From NCBI GenBank assembly GCA_964482955.1, contig CAYZZW010000067.1:1-17052 (forward strand): a stretch of DNA of 17,052 bases. The letters are read 5' to 3'. Both the position numbers and the translations under genes were made by a program. This stretch comes from JAPLSN01 sp964482955. GTDB taxonomy: Bacteria; Spirochaetota; Spirochaetia; Treponematales; UBA12059. Below the pieces are notes generated by a model that did no database searches, was not told where the DNA came from, and saw nothing but the letters and a program-made list of their open reading frames with translations. This document shows positions 7,074-14,819 of the stretch, in pieces. The number at the start of each line of letters is the position of its first letter. Position 1 is the first letter of the stretch.

Positions 7074-8170
7074 AGATCTTCCGTCCGTCCGCGCTCCGGG
7101 CGCTCGCGGCCGCGCTCGTCCTGGTCGCTTCTTCGGACGCGCGCGCGCAGGCGACCGTCGATCACTACGTTTCCGACGGCAACGGAATCGCCTACGAGCG
7201 GATCCCGTCCTATAGAAAGGAAGAATTCGATTTCACGGTAGCCGTGTCGCGCGAAGCCGACCGGGAAACGCGCACACTCTACGAACGCGGCGTCGAGCGC
7301 CGGCGCTGGGAGACCGAGTCGGCGGACGGCCGGATCGCGGCGACCCGGTATTTCGAGGACGGAATCCTGCGCGAGGAGTGCGCCTACCGGGACGGTCGCC
7401 CCGCGCTCATGACGGAACGCGGAGCCGACGGCGCCGCGATCGTCCATCGCTACGTTTACGAAGGTTTCCGGATCTCGTCGGTTATCGTGGAAAACGGGTC
7501 CGGACGCGCGGTCCGCACGGACACGCCGCTCTACGCCGCGGACGGTTCCTCGTACGGCGTCCGCCGGAGCTTCGCTGACGGCCGGATCGAGCTCGAGGCG
7601 GAAAGCGGCACGCCGTCCCGCCAACGCGATTCCTGGCAGGCGCGGGACGGCCGCGAGACGTCCCGGAAGCGGGACGGAAACGGCAACCTCGTCTTCGAGG
7701 CGGTGATCGAAAAAGGCGTCACGATCGAACGCACGACGGTCGAATACGACGGCGCCGTCATCAGGAAGCGCACGGTCGAAGCCCCCGTCGTGGGAACCGC
7801 GACGGTCTCGGACTACGACGCGGACGGACGCCTGTCGGTCGGGACTTCGTACCGCGACGGCGCCGTGTCGTCCCGTTCGGACTATTCGTACGATGCCACG
7901 AAGCGCCTGGCTTCGGTGCGCATGACGGAAGGGGCGACCACGACCCTCGTCGAATACGTCTACGCGAGCGACGGTTCTCTCGCGGCCGAGTACCATTCCC
8001 GGGACGGATCCCCGGAACTGAAAATCTCCTACGAACCGGGCGGCGTCCGCGTCGAGGAGTACTACCACGGCGGCCGCATCTTCGCTCGCGCGCGCTTCGA
8101 ACGCGGCAAGAAGGTTTCCGAGGCGATCATCGTGAATGACGTCATCGTGCGCGAAAGGACCTTCCCGTGA
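7070..8170 (+). CDS. Exported repeat-containing protein (YD/MORN-like), function unknown
   Basis: A 366-residue protein starting at ATG 7070 (ATGA overlap with ftsY). It has a clear signal peptide (MKIFRPSALRALAAALVLVASSDARAQA) with an ARA-QA-like cleavage site near residue 26. The mature part is a string of short beta-rich repeats of about 20 residues, with recurring DGR/DG turns and aromatic residues (ESADGRIAATRYFEDG, YRDGRPALM, YDADGRLSVGTSYRDG, YASDGSLAAEYHSRDG). These resemble YD/RHS or MORN/YwqK-type repeats, so a beta-solenoid or sheet in the periplasm or outer membrane is likely. It sits directly before the Lol-type genes and is coupled to the permease by a 4-nt GTGA overlap, so a role in lipoprotein or envelope handling is possible but not shown. 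Confidence 0.8.
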   Translation: MKIFRPSALRALAAALVLVASSDARAQATVDHYVSDGNGIAYERIPSYRKEEFDFTVAVSREADRETRTLYERGVERRRWETESADGRIAATRYFEDGILREECAYRDGRPALMTERGADGAAIVHRYVYEGFRISSVIVENGSGRAVRTDTPLYAADGSSYGVRRSFADGRIELEAESGTPSRQRDSWQARDGRETSRKRDGNGNLVFEAVIEKGVTIERTTVEYDGAVIRKRTVEAPVVGTATVSDYDADGRLSVGTSYRDGAVSSRSDYSYDATKRLASVRMTEGATTTLVEYVYASDGSLAAEYHSRDGSPELKISYEPGGVRVEEYYHGGRIFARARFERGKKVSEAIIVNDVIVRERTFP

Positions 8171-9441
8171 ACCGGAACCGTTGGATCGGCTTCATGGCGG
8201 CCCGCTACTTCAAGGCGGCGCGCCGCGACGGGCGTCTCGCCTCGTCGGTGTTCTCGTCGGCCGGCATCGCCATCGGCGCGGCCACGCTCGTTGTCGTCCT
8301 CGGCGTCATGAACGGATTCCAGTCCGGCTTCATCGACTCCATCCTCTCGATCGACAGCCACCACGCCCGCGTGTCGTTTCCGTCGGACGATCCCGCGCGG
8401 CTCGACGCGTTCGCGAAGCGCGCCGCGGCGTTGCCCGGCGTTCAGGCGGCCTTGCCCTTCAGGGAAGACAACACCGTCGTCTTCAGCACGGGGCGGCGCA
8501 TGCTCCCGCTCAAGGTGAAATCGGTGCCCGCGGACGCGGAAACCCGCGATCCGGACTTCGCGAGCCGGCTCGGACTCCGTTCGGGCGCCTTCCCGGTCGC
8601 GCGCGGCGAGATCCTCATCGGCTCGGAACTCGCGCGAAGCCTCGGGGCGACGCCCGGCGAGGAACTGTCCCTCCTCACGGTGTCGTCCTCTGAAGAGGAC
8701 GGCGTCTCGGCGCGCACGCGGAAACTCGTCGTGAGCGGCGTGTTCCGCAGCGAATACTACGACTTCGACTCGGGCCTCGGCGTCGTGACGATCGAGACCG
8801 CGGAAGACCTGTTCGGGCCGGGCGGGGCTATCGTCGGCGTCAAGTTCGGGGACCGCGAGACGCGCGTCCCGGCGCTCGAGACGCTCGCGGCCGAGGCGGG
8901 CGGCGAGCTGACCTCGTGGCGCTCGTACAACCGCTCCTTCTTCGGGGCGCTCCGCACCGAAAAGGCGGCGATGCTCCTCCTCGTCGGGCTCATCTTCGTC
9001 GTCGTCGGGCTCAACATCTACCACGCGATGAAACGCAACGTCTTCGAGCGCATGGAGGAAATCGCCGTCCTCAAGGCTATCGGCGTCCCCGCGGAGGACG
9101 TCCGCGCCGTGTTCGTCGCGGACGGTACGATCATCGGACTCGCGGGCTCGGCGGCGGGTGTAGCCGCCGGACTGCTCCTCGCGTCGTTCGTGAACGAGAT
9201 CGTCGGCTTCTTCGAGCGGGCGTCCCTGTTCCTGGCTTCGCTCTTCGGGGGCGGGGAGGGCGGCCATCTCGCGATCTACGCCCAATCGCCGTTCTACCTG
9301 TTCGACATACCGGTGCGCGTCTACTTCCCGGAAGCGCTCCTCATCTTCTTGGCGGGCACCCTGAGCGCCGTCGCGGCGGCGTACATCGCGTCGTCGCGCG
9401 TGCCGCGCTACCGTCCCGCGGAGGTTCTCAGGAATGAGTGA
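8167..9441 (+). CDS. lolC: LolC/LolE-family lipoprotein-releasing permease (first subunit)
   Basis: A 424-residue FtsX-like permease. It has a short cytoplasmic N-terminus with the family start WIGFMAARYFKAARRDG, a first membrane helix at about 28-48 (AGIAIGAATLVVVLGVMNGF), a large periplasmic MacB-like domain (about 55-265), and three more helices at about 267-289, 322-345 and 391-412. The cytoplasmic stretch EEIAVLKAIGVPAEDV, between helices 2 and 3, is the coupling helix that contacts the ATPase. With LolD and a second permease it would extract lipoproteins from the inner membrane in diderm cells. The start is GTG 8167, overlapping the previous stop (GTGA). The ATPase gene begins within its last 8 nt. 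LolC versus LolE cannot be told apart from sequence alone. Confidence 0.85.
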   Translation: MNRNRWIGFMAARYFKAARRDGRLASSVFSSAGIAIGAATLVVVLGVMNGFQSGFIDSILSIDSHHARVSFPSDDPARLDAFAKRAAALPGVQAALPFREDNTVVFSTGRRMLPLKVKSVPADAETRDPDFASRLGLRSGAFPVARGEILIGSELARSLGATPGEELSLLTVSSSEEDGVSARTRKLVVSGVFRSEYYDFDSGLGVVTIETAEDLFGPGGAIVGVKFGDRETRVPALETLAAEAGGELTSWRSYNRSFFGALRTEKAAMLLLVGLIFVVVGLNIYHAMKRNVFERMEEIAVLKAIGVPAEDVRAVFVADGTIIGLAGSAAGVAAGLLLASFVNEIVGFFERASLFLASLFGGGEGGHLAIYAQSPFYLFDIPVRVYFPEALLIFLAGTLSAVAAAYIASSRVPRYRPAEVLRNE

Positions 9442-10114
9442 CATCGTCATCCGCTGCGCCGGTCTCGGAAAAACCTTCCGGGACGACACCCACGACCTCG
9501 AAATCCTCGCGTCGGTGGACTTCGAGGTCGAAGCCGGTTCCACGGTCTCGATCACGGGCGCGAGCGGCTGCGGGAAGAGCACGCTCCTCTCGATCCTCGG
9601 CGGTCTCGACGCCCCGACCCGCGGGGAAGTGTGGGTTGACGGCGTCCCCCTCCACGCCACCGCCGAGCGCGACCTCGCCGGCTTCCGCCTGTCGAGCGTC
9701 GGCTTCGTCTTCCAGTTCCACTACCTCCTCAAGGATTTCACCGCCCTCGAGAACGTCGCGATGCCGGCCCTCGTGGCGGGCACGCCCAGGCGCGATGCCG
9801 AAGCGCGCGCCCGGGAGCTCCTCGCGGAAATCGGGCTCGCCGAGCGGACGGACCATCATCCGGCCAAGCTTTCGGGCGGCGAACGCCAGCGCGTCGCCAT
9901 CGCGCGGGCCCTCGTGAACGGACCTCGCGTGGTCTTCGCCGACGAGCCCACCGGCAACCTCGACGAGCGGTCGGCGCTCGGGGCGGAGGAGCTCCTCTTC
10001 GACGCCGTGTCCCGCCGGGGCGCCACGCTGGTGCTCGTCACGCACGATCCGCGGCTCGCCGCCCGCGCTTCCCGCCGCTACCGTCTCCACGAAGGGGAGC
10101 TCGTCGCGATATGA
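9434..10114 (+). CDS. lolD: LolD-type ABC transporter ATP-binding protein
   Basis: A 226-residue ABC ATPase of the LolD/MacB class. Motifs are Walker A GASGCGKST (42-50), Q-loop FVFQFHYLL (Q94), signature LSGGERQRVAIARAL (from 146), Walker B VVFADEPTGNLD (166-177) and the switch histidine in LVLVTHD (about 204). The phrase VFQFHYLLKDFTALENVAMP is typical of LolD. It would power lipoprotein release together with the flanking permeases. It starts at ATG 9434, 8 nt before the end of the upstream permease, and its stop overlaps the next start (ATGA), so the three subunits are translationally coupled. Confidence 0.93.
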   Translation: MSDIVIRCAGLGKTFRDDTHDLEILASVDFEVEAGSTVSITGASGCGKSTLLSILGGLDAPTRGEVWVDGVPLHATAERDLAGFRLSSVGFVFQFHYLLKDFTALENVAMPALVAGTPRRDAEARARELLAEIGLAERTDHHPAKLSGGERQRVAIARALVNGPRVVFADEPTGNLDERSALGAEELLFDAVSRRGATLVLVTHDPRLAARASRRYRLHEGELVAI

Positions 10115-11448
10115 CGACGCGCGCCTGCCTCGGCATCGGACTCCGACTTCTCGTCGGCCGCTCGGGCGACAAGCGCGACCTCGCGCGGAGGTCGCTGCGC
10201 GGCGCCGTGATCGGCATCGCCGTGAGTCTCATTCCCATCGTCGTCGTGCTCGTGGTCGCGGACGGGATGATCCAGGGGATCACCGCGCGGTACATCGAGC
10301 TCGGCAGCTACCACAAGCAGGCCTTGCCCCGTTTCGTCGACGATTTCGCCGACGCCGAAGCTCTCGCCGAAACCGCGCGCGGGGTCCCGGGCGTCACGGG
10401 GGCGTGGGCGGAAGTCCAGTCCTTCGGCGTCGCCTTCGCGGGCGGGGCTTCTTCGGGCGTCGCGATCAGGGCGGTCGACCCCGCGTTCCTGTCGGATCCG
10501 GGCACGAAACGCTATCTCGAGACGCTTTCGGGCTCGGTCGAGGACTTCGATTCGTACGGCGCCGCGGTCGGCAAGGAACTCGCGAAGAAGCTCGGCCTCG
10601 AGCCCGGAGACACGATCAACCTCATCACGCTCCGCTCGGGTGGATCCTCCGATCCGAAACCGCGCGTGTCGGTCTACGTCGTCCGCGCGATCGTCAGCTC
10701 CGGCTACCGGGAGCTGGACGCGAACTGGCTCTTCATCCACCCCAAGGCCGCCGCCCGCGTCCTCACGCCGGAGACGTCGCGCGCGCTCGTCGGGATCAAG
10801 ATCGAGGATCCATACGCGAAGGAACACGAGCGCGAAGCCTCGACCGGAAAGCCCTCGCGGATCACCGCCCGGCTCGAACGTGCGCTGGGAGACGACGCGG
10901 CCGTCTACGACTGGCGCGAATTGGAACGCGGCCTCGTGGACTCGCTCCGCTCGACGCGCGCGATCCTCCTCTTCATCATGAACCTGGTCGTCGTCGTCGC
11001 GGCCGCCAACGTGGGCGGCGCGCTCGTCACGCTGGTGATGGAGCGGGCGCCGGAAATGGCGATCATGAAGAGCTTCGGCATGGGCGGCGGGGACGTCGCG
11101 CTCGTGTTCCTGACCGTCGGCACCGTCGTCGGGCTCGCGGGCGCCGCCGCCGGCATGACCGTGGCCGCGGCCGTGGCCGTCCATATCAACGAGGCGATCA
11201 GGCTGCTCGAGACGGCCTTCGGCTTCGTCGCGGGCTTGCCGTCCATCTTCTCCGGCGGCGGAGCCGGAAACGGCGGGCTCCGGCTCCTCAATCCCGACTA
11301 CTACCTGTCCACGATCCCGATCGTGCTCGACTACGGCACGGTCGCCTCGATCGCGGGCGGCACCGTCCTCATGTCCCTGCTGGCCTCCGTCGTGCCCGCG
11401 CTGAAAGCCGCGGGCTTGAAGCCGCTCGAGATCCTGAGGAAACGCTGA
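10111..11448 (+). CDS. lolE: LolC/LolE-family lipoprotein-releasing permease (second subunit)
   Basis: A 445-residue FtsX-like permease with the same plan as the gene at 8167. Helix 1 is at about 30-52 (GAVIGIAVSLIPIVVVLVVADGM), followed by a periplasmic domain, then helices at about 286-308 (LLFIMNLVVVVAAANVGGAL), 329-353 and 410-430. The coupling-helix sequence APEMAIMKSFGMGGGDV is conserved. It ends with the charged PLEILRKR tail seen in this family. With the first permease it gives a heterodimeric LolCE-type transporter around LolD. The sequences differ enough that they are not a recent duplication. It begins at ATG 10111 in a 4-nt overlap with lolD. No clear terminator follows; the next gene has its own promoter. 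Confidence 0.85.
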   Translation: MTTRACLGIGLRLLVGRSGDKRDLARRSLRGAVIGIAVSLIPIVVVLVVADGMIQGITARYIELGSYHKQALPRFVDDFADAEALAETARGVPGVTGAWAEVQSFGVAFAGGASSGVAIRAVDPAFLSDPGTKRYLETLSGSVEDFDSYGAAVGKELAKKLGLEPGDTINLITLRSGGSSDPKPRVSVYVVRAIVSSGYRELDANWLFIHPKAAARVLTPETSRALVGIKIEDPYAKEHEREASTGKPSRITARLERALGDDAAVYDWRELERGLVDSLRSTRAILLFIMNLVVVVAAANVGGALVTLVMERAPEMAIMKSFGMGGGDVALVFLTVGTVVGLAGAAAGMTVAAAVAVHINEAIRLLETAFGFVAGLPSIFSGGGAGNGGLRLLNPDYYLSTIPIVLDYGTVASIAGGTVLMSLLASVVPALKAAGLKPLEILRKR

Positions 11449-11467
11449 CCCGCGCGTTCGGGCCAGG

Positions 11468-11496
11468 TTGACCGATCAAAGCGAAGGCGATATCGT
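11468..11496 (+). promoter_or_regulatory. Probable sigma-70-type promoter of recA
   Basis: TTGACC (11468-11473, 5 of 6 matches to TTGACA) is followed by a 17-nt spacer and TATCGT (11491-11496, 4 of 6). It lies in the 116-nt gap between lolE and recA. I see no E. coli-type LexA box (CTG-N10-CAG) overlapping it. The rest of the gap holds only the recA ribosome binding site. Confidence 0.5.
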
Positions 11497-11552
11497 GCAT
11501 CGGACGCGCAGGAGCAATGCGCCGCGCCGGAACCGCGCCGTTACCTGTATCC

Positions 11553-11557
11553 GGAGG
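11553..11557 (+). promoter_or_regulatory. recA Shine-Dalgarno, sets the start codon
   Basis: GGAGG lies 7 nt before ATG 11565. An in-frame ATG at 11517 is farther upstream, has no ribosome binding site, and would add 16 residues not typical of RecA, so 11565 is the start. Confidence 0.85.
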
Positions 11558-11564
11558 ACTCATC

Positions 11565-12797
11565 ATGGCTAAGAACGAAGACACGACGATCGAGCGTTCG
11601 AACGCGAACCTCGACGACAAGAACAAGGCCCTCGAGGCCGCGCGGCTCCAGATCGAAAAGCAGTTCGGCACGGGTTCGCTCATGAAACTCGGCGCCAAGC
11701 AGGGCTGGCTCGACATCGAGACGATACCCACGGGCTCCATCCTGCTCGACGAGGCGCTCGGCGTCGGCGGCTATCCGCGCGGGCGCATCGTCGAGATCTA
11801 CGGCCCGGAATCCTCGGGCAAGACCACGCTCGCGCTCCACGCGGTCGCCGAGGCGCAGAAAAAAGGCGGCATCGCGGCCTTCATCGACGCGGAGCACGCG
11901 CTCGACCCGGTGTACGCCAAGAACCTCGGCGTCGACATCGACAACCTCTGGGTGTCCCAGCCGGACAACGGCGAGCAGGCGCTCGAGATCGCCGAGTCCC
12001 TCGTGCGCTCCGGCGCCGTGGACATCGTCATCGTCGACTCGGTGGCGGCCCTCACGCCGCAGGCCGAAATCGAGGGCGACATGGGCGACGCGCACGTCGG
12101 CCTCCAGGCGCGCCTCATGAGCCAGGCCCTCCGGAAGCTCACCGGCACCATCTCCAAGTCGAAGACCATCCTCGTCTTCATCAACCAGATCCGCATGAAG
12201 ATCGGCGTCATGTTCGGCAACCCCGAGACTACCACCGGCGGCAACGCCCTCAAGTTCTACGCTTCGGTGCGCCTCGAAGTCCGCAAGATCGAGACGATCG
12301 AAAAGGGCCAGGACGAGGCCATCGGCAACAAGGTGCGCGTCAAGGTCGTGAAGAACAAGGTGGCGCCGCCCTTCCGCAAGGTCGAACTCGAGATCATGTT
12401 CGGCAAGGGCATTTCGTGGTCGGGCAGCCTCATCGACGCGGCGGTCAAGTACGAAGTCATCGACAAGAAAGGCGCCTGGTACACCTGCGGCGACGAAAAG
12501 CTCGGCCAGGGCCGCGAAAACGTGAAGCTCTACTTCGAGCAGAATCCCGACTTCGCCCTCGAGATCGAGCGGAAGGTCCGCGCCATCGTCTTCCCGAACA
12601 AGACCGAAACGGCTCCGGCCGCGACCGCAGCCGCCGCGAAAGCCGACGCGCCCGCCAAGGAGCCGAAGGCGTCCGCCAAGGCGGCCGCGAACAAGGCAGC
12701 CGCCGAACCGGTCGTCGCCGAACAGCCGGCCGCGCCCGCCGCGAAATCCGCCCAGGCGAAGCCCGCGCCCGCCGACGGCGACGAGGGGCTGTTCTGA
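11565..12797 (+). CDS. recA: Recombinase RecA with extended Ala/Lys/Pro-rich tail
   Basis: A 410-residue RecA. RecA polymerises on single-stranded DNA with ATP and carries out homologous pairing and strand exchange. Visible motifs are Walker A GPESSGKTT (80-88), IDAEHALDP, Walker B IVIVDSVAALTP, the L1 loop EGDMGDAHVGLQARLMSQALRK, the L2 loop around NQIRMKIGVMFGNPETTTGGNALKFYAS, and the core end LYFEQNPDFALEIERKVR. The conserved core ends near residue 345. The last 64 residues are rich in Ala, Lys and Pro and end in DGDEGLF. Most RecA proteins are about 350 residues with a short acidic tail, so the tail is unusual. The stop codon is embedded in the start of folK (CTGA). Confidence 0.97.
   Translation: MAKNEDTTIERSNANLDDKNKALEAARLQIEKQFGTGSLMKLGAKQGWLDIETIPTGSILLDEALGVGGYPRGRIVEIYGPESSGKTTLALHAVAEAQKKGGIAAFIDAEHALDPVYAKNLGVDIDNLWVSQPDNGEQALEIAESLVRSGAVDIVIVDSVAALTPQAEIEGDMGDAHVGLQARLMSQALRKLTGTISKSKTILVFINQIRMKIGVMFGNPETTTGGNALKFYASVRLEVRKIETIEKGQDEAIGNKVRVKVVKNKVAPPFRKVELEIMFGKGISWSGSLIDAAVKYEVIDKKGAWYTCGDEKLGQGRENVKLYFEQNPDFALEIERKVRAIVFPNKTETAPAATAAAAKADAPAKEPKASAKAAANKAAAEPVVAEQPAAPAAKSAQAKPAPADGDEGLF
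12783..12788 (+). promoter_or_regulatory. Shine-Dalgarno supporting a CTG start for folK
   Basis: GAGGGG lies 5 nt before CTG 12794, inside the last codons of recA. No ATG, GTG or TTG lies near in the folK frame, so this site supports CTG as the start. Confidence 0.6.
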
Positions 12798-13291
12798 CCC
12801 GGGTCTTTCTCGGTCTCGGATCCAACCAGGGCGATTCTCGGGCCATCCTCGCCGGGGCCGCGGAACGGCTCCGCGGCCTCCTCGTGGAGTTCCGGCTGTC
12901 GCCGCTCTACCGGAGCGCGCCGCGTCACGTCCTCGACCAGCCCGAATTCTGGAACGCGGCCGCGTCGGGGCTGTGGCCCGGCGGTCCGTACGCACTTCTT
13001 GCGCGGATCCACGACATCGAAACCGCGTTCGGCCGGAACCGCGCGGCGGAACGCCCCAAGGGCCCGCGGACCCTCGACATCGACATCCTTCTGTTCGGGG
13101 AGTTCGTCCTCGACGACCCCGAGCTTTCGGTGCCGCATCCGCTCCTCCGCGAGCGTCTGTTCGCGCTCGCGCCGCTCCTCGACCTGGAACCAGCGCTGCG
13201 GGATCCGCGGACGGGATTTGCCTACGCGGAATTCGCCGCACGGTTGGGCGACCAGGGTGTTTACCCGGCGCCGTCAGGCGGTCTACAATGA
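12794..13291 (+). CDS. folK: 2-amino-4-hydroxy-6-hydroxymethyldihydropteridine diphosphokinase, probable CTG start
   Basis: A 165-residue HPPK, the folate-pathway enzyme that transfers pyrophosphate from ATP to 6-hydroxymethyl-dihydropterin. The N-terminus TRVFLGLGSNQGD fits the family (hxxYLGLGSNxGD). GPRTLDIDILLFGE (from about residue 90) carries the metal-binding Asp pair D95/D97, and VPHPLLRERLFALAPLLDLEP is the conserved C-terminal motif. The frame is open far upstream inside recA but has no ATG, GTG or TTG near the conserved N-terminus. CTG 12794 overlaps the recA stop as CTGA, sits one residue before the conserved segment, and has GAGGGG 5 nt upstream, so it is the best start. scpA follows after 15 nt. 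Confidence 0.9.
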   Translation: MTRVFLGLGSNQGDSRAILAGAAERLRGLLVEFRLSPLYRSAPRHVLDQPEFWNAAASGLWPGGPYALLARIHDIETAFGRNRAAERPKGPRTLDIDILLFGEFVLDDPELSVPHPLLRERLFALAPLLDLEPALRDPRTGFAYAEFAARLGDQGVYPAPSGGLQ

Positions 13292-13306
13292 AGACCGTGA
13301 GGCACC

Positions 13307-14239
13307 ATGTCGGACAGCGTTGAAACCGGAACAGTGAATCCCCAGGGCGCGCAGAGCTTCAAGCTCAGCGAATTCGAGGGGCCGCTCGATCTCCTTCTCT
13401 TCCTTATAAAGAAGAACGAGGTCAACATCTACGACATCCCGATCGCCTCGATCACGGAGCAGTATCTCTCCTACCTCGACGCGTCCGCGGACGTGTCGCT
13501 CGACGACCTCACGGAGTTCTACGCCCTCGCGGCGACGCTCCTCTACATCAAGTCGCGCATGCTCCTGCCCGTGGAAGTCGATTTTTCGGACGAGATCGAC
13601 GACCCCCGGCGCGATCTCGTCGAAAAGCTGATCGAGTACCAGCGCTTCAAGCGCCTGTCGGAGCTCATGGAGCAAAAGGAACTCGAAGTCGAGTGGTCCA
13701 TCGAGCGGAAGAAGATACAGCGGACCATTCCCTTCGAGGACGACGAGGAGCTCTGGACCTCGATCGACGTGTGGGATCTCCTCAAGTCGTTTTCCGGCAT
13801 GATCTCGAGCATCACGAGCGAGCGCATCATCGATCTCTACGAGGAAGTCTCCGTCAACGAGAAGCTGACCCTCATCGACGAGCTCCTCGAAAGGAAGGGC
13901 AGCTTCACGTTCGCGGATCTCGTCACCCGTAGACACTCCACCCTCGATATCGTATGCTCGTTTCTCGCCATCCTCGAAGCCGTCAAGCTCAGGCTGATCG
14001 GCATCTACCAACACAAGCTCTTCGGAGACATCCGGATACAACGCCATGGACGATACGATACCGACGAACGGACCAGTGCCGGAAATGACGGAAGCGGAAG
14101 CGCGGCTGAAACCGGAACGAGCTCCGGCGACGGAAGCCCCGTCGACGGAGCCGCGGCCGGAAACGGAAATCCCGCCGGAGACGGAAGCGCCGACGGAATC
14201 CGGGACGCTGCGGGCGACGGAGCCGAGAACCGCGACTGA
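13307..14239 (+). CDS. scpA: Segregation and condensation protein ScpA with overprinted tail
   Basis: A 310-residue kleisin that links SMC heads and, with ScpB, forms the bacterial condensin. The N-terminal FKLSEFEGPLDLLLFLIKK and NEVNIYDIPIASITEQYL are diagnostic of ScpA. The C-terminal winged-helix region includes LTLIDELLERKGSFTFADLV and FLAILEAVKLRLIGIYQHKLF. The kleisin part ends near residue 246. The remaining 64 residues are low-complexity (Gly, Ser, Asp, Ala) and are encoded where scpB already runs in another frame. Most glycines there use GGA, although GGC dominates elsewhere in the window, so the tail looks like a by-product of the scpB frame. The start has GAGG 4 nt upstream (13299-13302). 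Confidence 0.93.
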   Translation: MSDSVETGTVNPQGAQSFKLSEFEGPLDLLLFLIKKNEVNIYDIPIASITEQYLSYLDASADVSLDDLTEFYALAATLLYIKSRMLLPVEVDFSDEIDDPRRDLVEKLIEYQRFKRLSELMEQKELEVEWSIERKKIQRTIPFEDDEELWTSIDVWDLLKSFSGMISSITSERIIDLYEEVSVNEKLTLIDELLERKGSFTFADLVTRRHSTLDIVCSFLAILEAVKLRLIGIYQHKLFGDIRIQRHGRYDTDERTSAGNDGSGSAAETGTSSGDGSPVDGAAAGNGNPAGDGSADGIRDAAGDGAENRD

Positions 14240-14819
14240 ATCCGCTCCCAAATCCCGCGACGGGACGATGGAACCGTCCCTCGAACGCGAAACGGCGCTC
14301 GTCGAAACCATCCTGTTCCTCGAAACCGAGCCGGTAGACGTCGCGGCCATTTCGCGGATTTCCGGTCTCGGCAAGGAAGTCGTCGAGCGGGCCCTCGAAA
14401 ACCTCGAAGCCGAATACGAATCCGACGCGCACGGCGTCGAAGTCTTCCGGATCTCCGGCGGCTACACCTTCGGGCCGAAGCGCGACTACTGGAATTCCCT
14501 CAAGGACCGCTACGGCAAGAAGAGCGAAGCGCGCATGTCCCGCGCCGCCCTCGAAACCCTCTCGATCATCGCCTATTCCCAGCCGATCACCCGCGCCGAG
14601 GTCGAGGCGATCCGCGGCGTGCAGGCCGACAACATGATCCGCTTCCTCGTGGAGCGCGAACTCATCAAGGAAGTTGGGAAGAAGGACGTCCTCGGAAAGC
14701 CGACGCAGTACGGCACCACGAAGAACTTCCTCAAGTTCTTCCGGCTGGACAGCATCGCCGACCTTCCCAAGCTCGACGAACTCGAGCGGGAACGCTTCGA
14801 ACTCGACGAGGACGAATGA
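14046..14819 (+). CDS. scpB: Segregation and condensation protein ScpB with Pro/Thr/Glu-rich N-terminal extension
   Basis: ScpB dimerises and binds ScpA to regulate the SMC complex. The conserved part runs from about residue 75 to 245: LERETALVETILFLETEPVDVAAIS, ALETLSIIAYSQPITRAEVEAIRGV (the ScpB hallmark), ERELIKEVGKKDVLGKPTQYGTTKNFLKFF, and DLPKLDEL. From ATG 14046 the protein is 257 residues, with a 74-residue N-terminal linker rich in Pro, Thr, Glu and Ala. The more usual ScpB start would correspond to the in-frame ATG 14268 (MEPSLERETALV), which gives a 183-residue protein and begins 28 nt after scpA ends. Neither start has a strong Shine-Dalgarno. The codons in 14046-14267 (many GAA, ACG, CCG) match use elsewhere, so the longer form is plausible. 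The rluB start overlaps its stop by 4 nt. Confidence 0.9.
   Translation: MDDTIPTNGPVPEMTEAEARLKPERAPATEAPSTEPRPETEIPPETEAPTESGTLRATEPRTATESAPKSRDGTMEPSLERETALVETILFLETEPVDVAAISRISGLGKEVVERALENLEAEYESDAHGVEVFRISGGYTFGPKRDYWNSLKDRYGKKSEARMSRAALETLSIIAYSQPITRAEVEAIRGVQADNMIRFLVERELIKEVGKKDVLGKPTQYGTTKNFLKFFRLDSIADLPKLDELERERFELDEDE

Noticed and set aside
11517..11564. Upstream ATG as the recA start
   Set aside because: It has no ribosome binding site, while ATG 11565 has GGAGG at 7 nt and matches normal RecA N-termini.
11449..11564. SOS (LexA) box upstream of recA
   Set aside because: I found no CTG-N10-CAG or Gram-positive-type LexA site; GATATC near the -10 box is too short a palindrome to count.
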